Shown here: positions 36,975 to 45,226 of the stretch, piece by piece
How positions within the stretch are numbered: position 1 is the stretch's first letter
Layout: each line of letters begins with the position of its first letter
DNA from: Variovorax sp. E3
GTDB taxonomy: Bacteria > Pseudomonadota > Gammaproteobacteria > Burkholderiales > Burkholderiaceae_C
DNA length: 64,000 bases
Direction: 5' to 3'
NCBI RefSeq assembly: GCF_016082275.1
Contig: NZ_MOWM01000013.1
Location: 17,218-81,217 of the forward strand
Notes under the pieces: generated by a model
The model's input: the letters and a program-made list of their open reading frames with translations, nothing else
Database searches by the model: none
What the model was told of the DNA's origin: nothing
Translations under genes and position numbers: made by a program

Positions 36975-38010
36975 ATGCGCATCCCCGCTTTCCACATCCG
37001 CCCGCTCGGCGCCGTTGCCCTTGGCCTGGCGCTCGCCGGCGCCGCCTTCGCCGCGCAGGCGCAGGAAAAAGTGGTGTTCGCCACCAACTGGAAAGCGCAG
37101 GCCGGCCACGGCGGCTTCTACCAGGCACTGGTGGACGGCACCTACAAGAAATACGGCCTCGATGTCGAGATCCAGCAAGGCGGCCCGATGGTCAACAACC
37201 GGCCGATGCTGCCGGCAGGCAAGGTCGACTTCCTGATGACCGGCAACCTGCTGCAGTCCTTCGACAACGTGAAGAACGGCGTGCCCACCGTGGTGGTCGC
37301 GGCCTTCTTCCAGAAGACCCGCAGGCCATGTTCGCGCACCCGGGCCAGGGCTTCGACACCTTCAAGGACATGACCAAGCGCCCGTGGCCTTCATCGGCAA
37401 GGACGGCCAGTTCAGCTTCTGGCAGTGGATGAAGTCGGAGCACGGCTTCAAGGACTCGCAGCTCAAGCCCTACACCTTCAACGTGGGCCCGTTCCTGGCC
37501 GACAAGAAGTCGATCCAGCAGGGCTACGCCATCTCGGAGCCGCTGTCGATCAAGGCGCAGGCCGGCTTCGACCCGGTGGTGCAACTGCTGGCCGACAACG
37601 GCTTCTCGACCTACTCGACCACCGTGGAGACGCGCGCCGACCTGATCAAGACCAAGCCCGAGACGGTGCGCAAGTTCGTCGAGGCCTCGATCATCGGCTG
37701 GAACAACTACCTCTACGGCGACAACAAGGCCGCCAACGAGCTCATCGCCAAGACCAACCCCGACTCGCCCGTGGCCTCGCTGCTGGGCTCCATCGAGCTG
37801 ATGAAGAAGATGGGCATCGTCGACAGCGGCGAGTCGCTCACCAAGGGCATCGGCGCCATGGACGAAGCCCGCGTGAAGGACTTCTACGACAAGATGGTCA
37901 AGGCCGGCCTGTACAAGCAAGGCGAGGTCGACCTGTCGAAGGTCGTGACCACGCAGTTCGTCAACAAGGGCGTCGGCGTCGACGTCCGCAAGAAGCTCAC
38001 CGGCAAGTAA
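36975..38010 (+). CDS. NitT/TauT-type ABC transporter substrate-binding protein (two one-base frameshifts)
   Basis: Periplasmic NMT1/SsuA-like binding protein of 345 residues after repair. The signal peptide is FHIRPLGAVALGLALAGAAF, ending AQAQ. The mature N-terminus EKVVFATNWKAQAGHGGFYQ and NRPMLPAGKVDFLMTGNLLQ are typical of the fold. Two breaks occur. Near 37317, AAFFQK should continue DPQAMFAHPGQGFDTFKDMT in another frame. Near 37380, a further shift reaches PVAFIGKDGQFSFWQWMKSE and runs to the stop. Each needs one added base. AGGAG precedes the ATG. It completes the importer of the 33840-35547 genes; its ligand is probably an organic N- or S-containing compound. Confidence 0.87.
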
Positions 38011-38068
38011 CCCGCGCGGGTTGCTGCAACAGCTGCTGTTTTTCCCGTGGGTCGCGCGGGGCTTGCGC

Positions 38069-38140
38069 CGGGGTCAGATGCCGGCGCCTGGGTTGCCATA
38101 AGGCACTGCGCGGCCTTTCACTCCTTGGGCTCTGACCCCG
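38069..38140. repeat. 72 bp element with 10 bp perfect terminal inverted repeats (REPIN-like)
   Basis: CGGGGTCAGA (38069-38078) and TCTGACCCCG (38131-38140) are perfect inverted termini around a 52 bp GC-rich centre. It fills much of the 159 bp gap after the binding-protein gene. Termini of the GGGGTCAGA type recall REP/REPIN sequences mobilised by RAYT transposases in other proteobacteria; only one copy is in this window. Confidence 0.6.
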
Positions 38141-38169
38141 TCTCGCCGACAGGCGAACCGGCCCTCCAC

Positions 38170-38760
38170 ATGAAAACGCTCGTCGTCCACTGCCATCCGA
38201 ATCCTGACAGCTTCAACCACGCGCTCTACCGCACCGCCCTCGAGGCGCTCGAACCCCGGCACGCCGTCAAGTCCATCGACCTGTACGCCGAAGGCTTCGA
38301 TCCGACGCTGACCCGTGAAGAGCGCATTGCCTACCTCGACAACCCCGAACTGATCCGCGAGCGCGTGAAACCCCACGTCGACGCGTTGCTGTGGGCCGAG
38401 CACCTGGTGTTCGTCTACCCCACGTGGTTCCACGGACCGCCGTCCATGCTCAAGGGCTGGCTCGAACGGGTGTGGCTCCCGGGCGTGGCCTTCCTGCCGG
38501 CGGAGCGCAAGGGGCAGCTCGCGAAGTCGGGCCTGCGGCACATCCAGCGGCTCACGGTGGTGACCACGGGCGGCTCGCCGCGCTGGTTCGTGATGGTGAT
38601 CGGCGACCCGGGCCGCAGGCTGTTCACGCGTGCGCTGCGCGCGCTGTTCGCCTGGCGCTGCAAGGTGACGTGGCTGCAACTGCACGACATGAACGCCGTG
38701 ACCGAGAGCGACCGCACCCATTTCATCGAGCGCGTGTCGCGCGCGCTGAAGACCATCTGA
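38170..38760 (+). CDS. NAD(P)H-dependent flavodoxin-fold quinone reductase
   Basis: A 196-residue Flavodoxin_2-fold protein related to NAD(P)H quinone oxidoreductases (MdaB/KefF/NQO1 group). The flavin phosphate-binding start is VVHCHPNPDSFNHAL. The FMN/FAD-binding strand-loop VFVYPTWFHGPPSMLKGWLE is very characteristic, and TGGSPRWF follows in the second half. It likely performs two-electron reduction of quinones or other electrophiles. It lies 34 bp upstream of a reductase gene, with which it may form an operon. I chose the ATG at 38170; the upstream in-frame GTG at 38047 would add 41 residues translated from the 72 bp repeat. Confidence 0.9.
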   Translation: MKTLVVHCHPNPDSFNHALYRTALEALEPRHAVKSIDLYAEGFDPTLTREERIAYLDNPELIRERVKPHVDALLWAEHLVFVYPTWFHGPPSMLKGWLERVWLPGVAFLPAERKGQLAKSGLRHIQRLTVVTTGGSPRWFVMVIGDPGRRLFTRALRALFAWRCKVTWLQLHDMNAVTESDRTHFIERVSRALKTI

Positions 38761-38794
38761 GCATCCAGGAAAGAAAGACAAAGGGAGCACGCAC

Positions 38795-39765
38795 ATGAGC
38801 CTCGAACGCACGCTCACCGTCCGCGTCGAACGCATTTCGCGACAGACGCCGGAAATCCTGGCCTTCGAGCTGGCCCACCCGTGGGGCCGGCCGTTGCCGC
38901 CCTACGAGGCCGGCGCGCACATCGACGTGCACATGCCCGGCGGTTTCTCACGGCAGTACTCGCTGGCGCGCGCGCCTTCGGGCACGGGCGCGGGCGCGGG
39001 CGGCTACGTGATCGGCGTGAAGCGCGAGCTCGGCAGCCGCGGCGGCTCGGCCTCGATGCACGAGCGCGTGCGCGAGGGCGACCTGCTGCCCATCAGCGCG
39101 CCGCGCAACACCTTTCCGCTGCGCGACGAAGCGACCCACCACCTGCTGCTGGCCGGCGGCATCGGCATGACGCCGCTGCTGGCCATGGCGCAGGCACTGG
39201 CGGCGCGCGGCGCCGGCTTCACGCTGTGCGTGTTCGCGCGCAGCGAAGAGCACCTGGCCTTTGCGACGCGCTGCGCGCGCCCGCGCTGGCACCGCACCTG
39301 CGGCTGCACCTCGACCAGGGCGACGCGTCGCAGCGCATCGACCTGCGCGCGCTGCTGGCCGAGCGCGCGCCCGGCACGCACCTGTACGTCTGCGGGCCCG
39401 GCGGCTTCATGCAGGCGGTGCGCGACGCCTCCGCCCACTGGCCCGAAGACGCGCTGCATGCCGAGTACTTCGCCGCGCCCACCGACGCCAACACCACCAC
39501 CGGCCTGCCCTTCATGCTCAAGCTCGCGCGGCGCGGCATCAGCGTGCCGGTGGCGGCCGACCAGACGGCTGTCGACGCGCTGCACGAAGTGGGCATCGAC
39601 ATTCCCGTGTCGTGCCAGCAGGGCCTGTGCGGCACCTGCGTGGTCGAGGGCGACGGCGAAGGCGCCGAGCACCGCGACTTCTGCCTGACCGGCAGCGAGC
39701 GCCGCCACAAGGTGGCGCTGTGCTGCTCCCGCGCCAAGGGCACGGAGCTGGTGCTTCAGCTGTGA
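38795..39765 (+). CDS. Phthalate dioxygenase reductase-like (VanB-type) oxidoreductase (one-base frameshift)
   Basis: An FMN/2Fe-2S reductase of 323 residues after repair, which passes electrons from NADH to a Rieske oxygenase or similar partner. Flavin-binding motif RQYSLARAPSG is near residue 50, the NAD-binding core LLLAGGIGMTPLLAMAQAL follows, and VCGPGGFM is downstream. The C-terminal plant-type ferredoxin has CQQGLCGTCVV (three Cys) and the final Cys in VALCCSRAKG. The frame breaks near 39262, where HLAFA should continue DALRAPALAPHLRLHLDQ. No oxygenase component lies nearby, so the partner is elsewhere. The stop overlaps the TetR GTG (GTGA). Confidence 0.9.
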
Positions 39766-40450
39766 GCACGCGGCCTTCCACCGCCGGCACGGGCAGCGAC
39801 GTGGGCGCGAGTGCGGCAGAGGCCGAGGCGCCCGCCACGCGCGGGCGTTCGCGCAAGTACACGCAGGTGCTCGGCCTGATCAACCAGGCCGCCATCGAGG
39901 TGTTCGCCAGCGATGGGCTGGCCGGCGCGTCGACCCAGGCCATCGCCGACAAGGCGGGGCTGTCGAAGGCGCAGCTGCACTACTACATCGACAGCAAGGA
40001 AGCGCTGTACCGGCAGGTGCTGCAGGACATCCTCACCGACTGGATCGTGGTGTTCGGCTTCAGCGACGAGGCCTTCGGCCCGCGCAAGGTGCTGGGCGAC
40101 CTGATCCATCGCAAGATGATGTTCTCGTTCGACCATCCGCTGCGCTCGCGCATCTTCACGGCCGAGATGATGCGCGGCGCGCCCGTCATCAACGACATGA
40201 TGGACACGAGCAAGCAGCGCACCGACCAGGCCGCCGCCGTGATCCAGAACTGGATGAACCAGGGCCTGATGGACAAGGCCGACCCGATGCTGGTGCTGTT
40301 CCACATCTGGGCCGTGACCCAGTTCTACGCCGACCACGCCACGCAGGCCGCGTACTACCGGGGCACGGCGCAGCAAGGCGGCGAGAAAGACCGGCGCTAC
40401 CTGATCGAGGAGGTGACGGAGTTCCTGCTGAAGGGCGCGGGCGCAAGTAG
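39762..40450 (+). CDS. TetR/AcrR-family regulator (probable one-base frameshift at the end)
   Basis: A repressor-type regulator of about 229 residues. After a 30-residue low-complexity N-terminus, the helix-turn-helix reads YTQVLGLINQAAIEVFASDG, then STQAIADKAGLSKAQLHYYI. The C-terminal ligand domain resembles RutR (SKEALYRQVLQDILTDWIVV; the RutR group controls pyrimidine use), but this is a resemblance only. The frame runs open past the expected end; a single added base near 40441 gives ...EFLLKGAGAK and the TAG at 40448-40450. The GTG start overlaps the reductase stop. It may control the adjacent reductase genes or the converging RidA/amidohydrolase operon. Confidence 0.82.
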
Positions 40451-40476
40451 CCCCAGCGAGCGAGCGCGCGCGTGCG

Positions 40477-40935
40477 TCAGCGCCGCGGCAGGTACATCGT
40501 CGCCTCGACCTCCACCAGCACCTCGTCGCCCGGCAGGAAGCGCGACACCTCCACCACCGTGCTCACCGGCGGCTCGCCCGGGTAGAACAGGCCGCGCACG
40601 CGGTTGTAGAACGCGTAGTGCGGCAGGTGGCGGAAGTACTGCACCAGCTTCACCACGTCTTCCATGGTGCCGCCGTGCTCGGCCGCGATCTGGCGGATGC
40701 GCTCGAGCACGAACCAGCTCTGCGCGACGATCGGCGCCTCGAACACATCGACCGACATCTGGCCCGTGGCATAGCCCACGCCCTGCAGCGCGGTGCGCGC
40801 CGCTTCGGGAATGGCGTCGTAGCCGGCGACGGCGCGGCGCGTGGCGGGGTCGACCGCGACCACGCCGCTCATGAAGACGAAATCGCCGACGCGCTTGGCG
40901 GCGGCGTAGTTGGCCATTGGCTTGCCCATGCTCAT
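40477..40935 (-). CDS. RidA-family (YjgF/UK114) protein
   Basis: A 152-residue protein of the RidA family, whose members hydrolyse reactive enamine/imine intermediates or act in pathway-specific deamination. Motifs include GDFVFMSGVVAVDP and VEVEATMYLP with FLPGDEVLVEV near the end; the canonical Arg of RidA that contacts the substrate carboxylate (usually in a xxNRV context) may correspond to the Arg of FYNRVRGLFY. The ATG at 40933-40935 overlaps the amidohydrolase stop by 4 bp; another ATG two codons later is possible. It is the last gene of the leftward operon from ltnD. Its presence suggests that an amine or imine intermediate is handled there. Confidence 0.88.
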   Translation of the reverse strand: MSMGKPMANYAAAKRVGDFVFMSGVVAVDPATRRAVAGYDAIPEAARTALQGVGYATGQMSVDVFEAPIVAQSWFVLERIRQIAAEHGGTMEDVVKLVQYFRHLPHYAFYNRVRGLFYPGEPPVSTVVEVSRFLPGDEVLVEVEATMYLPRR

Positions 40936-42143
40936 GGGTTTTTCTCCGGATTGTTCTCGAGGATTTCGCCGGCGCGGATGACGGTGCGTTGCCGTCCGCG
41001 CGGGCCGATGAGTTCGTGTTCGTCGGTGGCCGCCAGCACCAGCAGGTCCGCCGGGCAGCCGGGCGCGATGCGCCCGTCCCATGCGAGCCCGAGCGCCTTC
41101 GCGGGGTTCACGGTGACGGTGTCGAGCCAGTCGGTGGCGGGCGCCAGGTGCGCCATCTGCACGCCGAGGCCGAAGGTCTCCAGAAGGTCGTAGCTGCCGT
41201 AGGGATAGAAGGCGTCCTGCACGTTGTCGGTGGCCAGGCTCGCACGCAAGCCCCGTGCCGCCGCCTCGCGGATGCGCGTGATGCCGCGCTGCACCGGCGT
41301 GCGGTCCCACGCGCCCTGCAGGTAGAGGTTGGTGGTGGGCAGCGCAATGATGTGCAGCCCGGCGCCCGCGCACAGCGCGAGCGTTTCGTTGGCGACGGCA
41401 TCGTCCTGCACCGACAGCGAGCAGCAATGGCCGCAGGCCACGCGGCCCTTGAAGTCGCGTGCGCGCACCAGCTGCGCAATGCTGCGCAGGCCGCCGGCTT
41501 CGGCGTCGAGCCCTTCGTCGACATGAAAGTCCAGGTCCAGCCCGTGCTGTTGCGCCAGGTCGAACACGCGCCCGAGCTTGTGGACGATGCCCTCGTTGCG
41601 ATAGACGAACGCGCCGAGCACGCCGCCCGCGCGCTTGACCTCGCGCGCGATGCGCTCGCCGGCCGCCAGGTCGGCGAACAGGTCCAGCGGCGTGAGCGAC
41701 ACGAACTGCAGCTCGACACGGCCGCGCCACGCTTCGCGCAAGGCCTCGAACACGGGCAGCGCCGCGGGCGGCTCGGGCTGCACCCAGTCGAGGTGCGTGC
41801 GCAGCGCGCGCGTGCCGCACTGCCACGCGTCGTGCAGCGCGCGCTCCATGCGCAGGCGCAGCGACTCGCCGGTCCAGCTGTCGCGGTGCTTGTTCATGCG
41901 GTCGATGGCCGCGAACAGGTTGCCCTGCGCGGCGCCCACGTCCTGCACGGTGTAGTTCTTGTCGATGTGCGCGTGGGCCTCGACCAGCGCGCTCAGCAGC
42001 GTGCCGCGCGCGTGCGTCTGCTCGGCGCTGGGCACGATCGATGCGACCTTGCCGTCGGCCAGCGTGACATCGAACACCTGCGCGTCGCCCGCGACGGTGA
42101 AGCCGCGCAGCGGCGCCGGAATGCGCAGTGCCGCGAGCTTCAT
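40932..42143 (-). CDS. Cytosine deaminase/AtzC-like metal-dependent amidohydrolase
   Basis: A 403-residue amidohydrolase-superfamily enzyme. Metal ligands are visible: VEAHAHIDK (His57, His59), [15 protein letters not shown] (His and Glu), ACGHCCSLS (His), and [20 protein letters not shown] (Asp). This layout is typical of CodA/AtzC-type deaminases acting on N-heterocycles. The gene overlaps otnI upstream and ridA downstream by 4 bp each. A deaminase with RidA at the end of a tetronate operon is unusual: it might release a sugar-acid precursor from a nitrogenous compound, or the two may form a separate function sharing the transcript. Confidence 0.87.
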   Translation of the reverse strand: MKLAALRIPAPLRGFTVAGDAQVFDVTLADGKVASIVPSAEQTHARGTLLSALVEAHAHIDKNYTVQDVGAAQGNLFAAIDRMNKHRDSWTGESLRLRMERALHDAWQCGTRALRTHLDWVQPEPPAALPVFEALREAWRGRVELQFVSLTPLDLFADLAAGERIAREVKRAGGVLGAFVYRNEGIVHKLGRVFDLAQQHGLDLDFHVDEGLDAEAGGLRSIAQLVRARDFKGRVACGHCCSLSVQDDAVANETLALCAGAGLHIIALPTTNLYLQGAWDRTPVQRGITRIREAAARGLRASLATDNVQDAFYPYGSYDLLETFGLGVQMAHLAPATDWLDTVTVNPAKALGLAWDGRIAPGCPADLLVLAATDEHELIGPRGRQRTVIRAGEILENNPEKNP

Positions 42144-42961
42144 GCGGTGCGCTGCCGCTGTGCGCGCAACCAGCCGAGCCCGGCCGAGGTGCCGCCCGGC
42201 TCGGCGCCGCGCGCGGGCCGGTACTCGCAGCCGATCCAGCCCTGCCAGCCGCACTGCGCCGAGACCTCGTCGATCACGTCGAACAGGTAGGGGTAGTCCT
42301 GCTCGCCGGTGTCGGGCTCGTGGCGCGCGGGCACGCCGGCGATCTGCAGGTGGCCGACGCGGCCGGTGGGCAGGTATTTGCGGATCTTCATTGCCACGTC
42401 GCCCTCGACGATCTGGCAGTGGTACAGGTCCATCTGCACCTTGAGGTTGGGCGCGCCGACGGCCTCGACGATCTCGTGCGCGTGGTCTTGCCGGTTGAGG
42501 AAGAAGCGCGGGATGTCGCGCGTGTTGATGGGCTCGATGAGCACGTCGCGGCCGGCCTTGGCGGCTTCGGTGGCGGCCCAGCGCAGGTTGTCGAGGTACA
42601 CGGCCTGCACGGCGTCGCGCTCCAGGCCTTCGGGCACGAGGCCGGCCATGACGTGGATGCGCGGGCACTCCAGCGCCACGGCGTAGTCGACGGCCTTGGC
42701 AATGCCGTCGCGAAACTCGGCGTCGCGCCCGGGCAGGCAGGCCAGGCCGCGATCGCCGCCGTCCCAGTCGCCGGGCGGGCCGTTGAACAGCACCTGTTGC
42801 AGGCCGTTGTGCTGGAGCCTTGCAAGGATCTCGTTCTTCGCGAAGGCGTAGGGGAACAGGTACTCGACCGCCTTGAAGCCGTCTTTCGCGGCGGCGTCGA
42901 AGCGGTCGAGGAAGTCGAGCTCGGGGTAGAGCATCGAGAGGTTGGCGGCGAATTGGGGCAT
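42140..42961 (-). CDS. otnI: 2-oxo-tetronate isomerase (hydroxypyruvate isomerase family)
   Basis: A TIM-barrel isomerase of 273 residues in the Hyi/OtnI family. Family motifs are [61 protein letters not shown] (catalytic Glu), [12 protein letters not shown] and [20 protein letters not shown] (His and Glu). In characterised pathways OtnI converts 2-oxo-tetronate to 3-oxo-tetronate; hydroxypyruvate isomerase activity is the alternative. The surrounding otnC, otnK, denD and ltnD genes make the OtnI role far more likely. It starts 27 bp after the otnC stop. Confidence 0.92.
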   Translation of the reverse strand: MPQFAANLSMLYPELDFLDRFDAAAKDGFKAVEYLFPYAFAKNEILARLQHNGLQQVLFNGPPGDWDGGDRGLACLPGRDAEFRDGIAKAVDYAVALECPRIHVMAGLVPEGLERDAVQAVYLDNLRWAATEAAKAGRDVLIEPINTRDIPRFFLNRQDHAHEIVEAVGAPNLKVQMDLYHCQIVEGDVAMKIRKYLPTGRVGHLQIAGVPARHEPDTGEQDYPYLFDVIDEVSAQCGWQGWIGCEYRPARGAEPGGTSAGLGWLRAQRQRTA

Positions 42962-42988
42962 GGGGTGTTTGTACTCCTACTGCGGCTG

Positions 42989-43654
42989 CTACCAGCGCGC
43001 GCCGAAGGTGCGGCGCAGTTCATCGATCTGTTCGGCGTTCAGCGGCTCGGGCTTGACGGCCTGCGTGAGTTGCTGGAGTCGGGCGGTTTCCTCGAGTTCC
43101 TCGAGCACGGACATGGCGGCGGCCGGCGTGTCGTGCCAGACGTTGGGGCCCAGGCGCGTGAGCATCACCGCGCGGATGGGCGTGCCGGCGGTGCCCAGGC
43201 GTTCGATGGCCTGCGCCACCTGTTCGGCGGCCTCGGGGGCGCCGGGGCGGTGGTACGGAACGACGGGCACGTGGCCGACCTTCATGACGAAGTAGGGCGT
43301 GAGCGCGGGCAGCAGTTCGGCGCCCGGTGCATTCAGCGTGAGGGCGACGCAGTGGGTGCTGTGGGTGTGGATGACGCAGGCGGTGTCGGGATCGAACGTG
43401 CGCGCGGCGGCGTAGATGCGCGTGTGCAGCGCGATCGTCTTGCTGGCACGGTCGCCGCTGGTCTGCCGGCCTTGCGCATCGAGCCGCGCCAGGCGTGCGG
43501 GGTCCAGAAACCCGAGGCAGGCGTCGGTGGGCGTGATGAGGAAGCCGTCGTCCAGCCGCACGCTGATGTTGCCGGCGGTGGCGTGCACGTAGCCGCGCTC
43601 GAAGAGGCTGCGGCCGACGCGGCAGATTTCTTCTCTGGCTTGGGGTTCGTTCAT
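42989..43654 (-). CDS. otnC: 3-oxo-tetronate 4-phosphate decarboxylase (class II aldolase fold), atypical active site
   Basis: A class II aldolase/adducin-fold protein of 221 residues. In this pathway OtnC decarboxylates 3-oxo-tetronate 4-phosphate to dihydroxyacetone phosphate. It shows GYVHATAGNISVR, the metal-binding HTHSTH (His96, His98), and the C-terminal LEELEETARL. Two expected residues look changed relative to what I recall of E. coli YgbL: the catalytic Glu of the PSKE motif is Thr (RASKTIALH), and the third metal His of the NHGP motif is Leu (TRLGPNVW). The start at 43654 follows a weak purine-rich site; 17 upstream codons were rejected. A 297 bp gap with repeats separates it from otnK. 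Confidence 0.85.
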   Translation of the reverse strand: MNEPQAREEICRVGRSLFERGYVHATAGNISVRLDDGFLITPTDACLGFLDPARLARLDAQGRQTSGDRASKTIALHTRIYAAARTFDPDTACVIHTHSTHCVALTLNAPGAELLPALTPYFVMKVGHVPVVPYHRPGAPEAAEQVAQAIERLGTAGTPIRAVMLTRLGPNVWHDTPAAAMSVLEELEETARLQQLTQAVKPEPLNAEQIDELRRTFGARW

Positions 43655-43694
43655 TTTTTCTTTCGTTTTTGAGGTGCTGTTGTTCAGGGCGGAT

Positions 43695-43784
43695 GCACAG
43701 GACACCGGGTACTCCCCTCCGCGAATGTCCCCCGCTTCGCTCCTCCTTTATTTCGCTGCGGGGAGCACCCAGTGCCCTGTGCAC
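43695..43784 (-). repeat. Structured intergenic element, copy A
   Basis: A 24 bp stem (43695-43718 with 43761-43784) encloses a 42-nt loop. The three stem mismatches are A-C on the plus strand, hence U-G wobbles in a minus-strand transcript, the direction of the otn operon. Read on the minus strand, the loop starts GCAGCGAAATAAAGGAGGAG and ends GACATTCGCGGA. GCGAA and TTCGC can pair within the loop. Copy B has the same loop in opposite orientation. Confidence 0.8.
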
Positions 43785-43833
43785 TTGGGCACGCAGCTGG
43801 TGGATCGCTGATCAACCGGTGCTCTGAAAACGC

Positions 43834-43925
43834 TCACGTCGGCGGTGTGCTCTGCGCAGCGAAATAAAGGAGGAGGCCGCAGGCCGGGGGACATTCGCGG
43901 AGCAGAGCACACCGTCGGCGTGAGC
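43834..43925 (+). repeat. Structured intergenic element, copy B (inverted)
   Basis: A 23 bp stem (43834-43856 with 43903-43925) encloses a 46-nt loop. Its two imperfections are G-T, hence G-U pairs in a plus-strand transcript. Read on the plus strand, the loop matches copy A at both ends (GCAGCGAAATAAAGGAGGAG and GACATTCGCGGA) and differs only in the middle (GCCGCAGGC in place of CGAAG). The stem sequence differs from copy A except for GTGCTC near the loop. Confidence 0.8.
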
Positions 43926-43951
43926 GCGCCCCGAAGGAAGCAGACAAGCCG

Positions 43952-45223
43952 TCATCCCAGCACCAAAAAAGCCTTGGTAAAAAAATCATCGCTGCCGAAG
44001 TTGCCGGACTTCAGCGCGACATGCACGCCAGTGTCGGGCGCGGCATCGGAACGCGCATGGCACCACGGCACGCCCGGGTCGATCTGCGGACCGATTTGCA
44101 GTTGGGCGATGCCCAGCGCTTGCACGCACGCGCCCGAGGTTTCACCGCCCGCCACGACGAGCTGGCGCACACCGCGTTCGACGAGGCCGCGTGAAATGGC
44201 GGCGATGGTGCGTTCGACCATCGCGCCGGCTTCTTCGACGCCGAGCCTTCCCTGTACCGATTTCACGGCGCCGGCTTCGGCTGTGGAGTAGACGAGCACC
44301 GGGCCCTTGTCGATCAGCGGGGTGGCCCACGCCAGCACCTCGGCCGCGACGTCGACACCCGCGGCAATGCGCAACGGGTCGACCGCCATGGCCGCGCCGC
44401 CGCGCTGGATGAAGTCGAGCACCTGGCGATTCGTCGCGAGCGAACAGCTGCCCGACACGATGGCCGTCTTGCCGCTCGCCTTCGGCAACGCGCTGGCCTG
44501 CGACGAAGGCGCGAGGCCGAAGTTGGCGGGCAGGCCGATGGCCACGCCCGAGCCTGCCGTCAGCAGCGGCATCTTCGCGAGGGCGGGGCCCATGCGCAGC
44601 AGGTCGTCGTTGGAGACCGCGTCGACGATGGCGATCGACACGCCTTCGCTTTTCAGTTGCGCGATGCGCTCGTCGATCGCGTCCGCGCCGCGCCCCACCA
44701 CCGTGTAGTCGATGAGCCCGACCTTGCGCGTGCACTGCGCCTGCAGCACGCGCACCAGGTTCGGATCGGTCATCGGCGTGAGCGGGTGGTTCTGCATGCC
44801 GCTCTCGTTGAGCAGCACATCGCCCGCGAAGAGGTAGCCCTTGAACACCGTGCGCTTGTTGTCGGGGAAGGCGGGCGTGGCGATGGTGAAGTCGCAATTC
44901 AACGCATCCATCAGCGCCTCCGTCACCGGGCCGATGTTGCCTTGAGGCGTGCTGTCGAAGGTGGAGCAGTACTTGAAGTAGATCTGCCGCGCGCCCTGCG
45001 CCTGCAGCCAGCGCAGCGCGCCCAGCGACTGCGCGATGGCGTCTGCCGGCGCGATGGTGCGCGACTTGAGGGCGACCACCACAGCGTCGACATCGGCATC
45101 GAGCGGGCCTTCGGGCACGCCGATGGCCTGCACCACGCGCATGCCGGCGCGCACGAGGTTGTTGGCGAGGTCGGTGGCGCCGGTGAAATCGTCGGCGATG
45201 CAGCCGAGCACGAGCTGGGGCAT
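43952..45223 (-). CDS. otnK: 3-oxo-tetronate kinase
   Basis: A kinase of 423 residues of the four-carbon acid sugar kinase family (DUF1537), which phosphorylates 3-oxo-tetronate at O4. The N-terminal domain begins LGCIADDFTGATDLANNLVR with the catalytic Asp pair and contains YFKYCSTFDSTPQGNIGPVT and TPAFPDNKRTVFKGYLFAG. The C-terminal nucleotide-binding domain shows VSGSCSLATNRQV and VVAGGETSGACVQALG. The kinase is full-length with no damage. It lies 3 bp after the denD stop and is co-transcribed with it. The CO2-releasing step downstream is encoded by otnC beyond the repeat-bearing gap. Confidence 0.95.
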   Translation of the reverse strand: MPQLVLGCIADDFTGATDLANNLVRAGMRVVQAIGVPEGPLDADVDAVVVALKSRTIAPADAIAQSLGALRWLQAQGARQIYFKYCSTFDSTPQGNIGPVTEALMDALNCDFTIATPAFPDNKRTVFKGYLFAGDVLLNESGMQNHPLTPMTDPNLVRVLQAQCTRKVGLIDYTVVGRGADAIDERIAQLKSEGVSIAIVDAVSNDDLLRMGPALAKMPLLTAGSGVAIGLPANFGLAPSSQASALPKASGKTAIVSGSCSLATNRQVLDFIQRGGAAMAVDPLRIAAGVDVAAEVLAWATPLIDKGPVLVYSTAEAGAVKSVQGRLGVEEAGAMVERTIAAISRGLVERGVRQLVVAGGETSGACVQALGIAQLQIGPQIDPGVPWCHARSDAAPDTGVHVALKSGNFGSDDFFTKAFLVLG

Positions 45224-45226
45224 GGC

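Noticed and set aside
39762..40874. Extended TetR frame running into antisense ridA sequence
   Set aside because: The added residues are Arg/Pro/Ser-rich and antisense to RidA; a one-base repair gives a normal TetR end at 40450.
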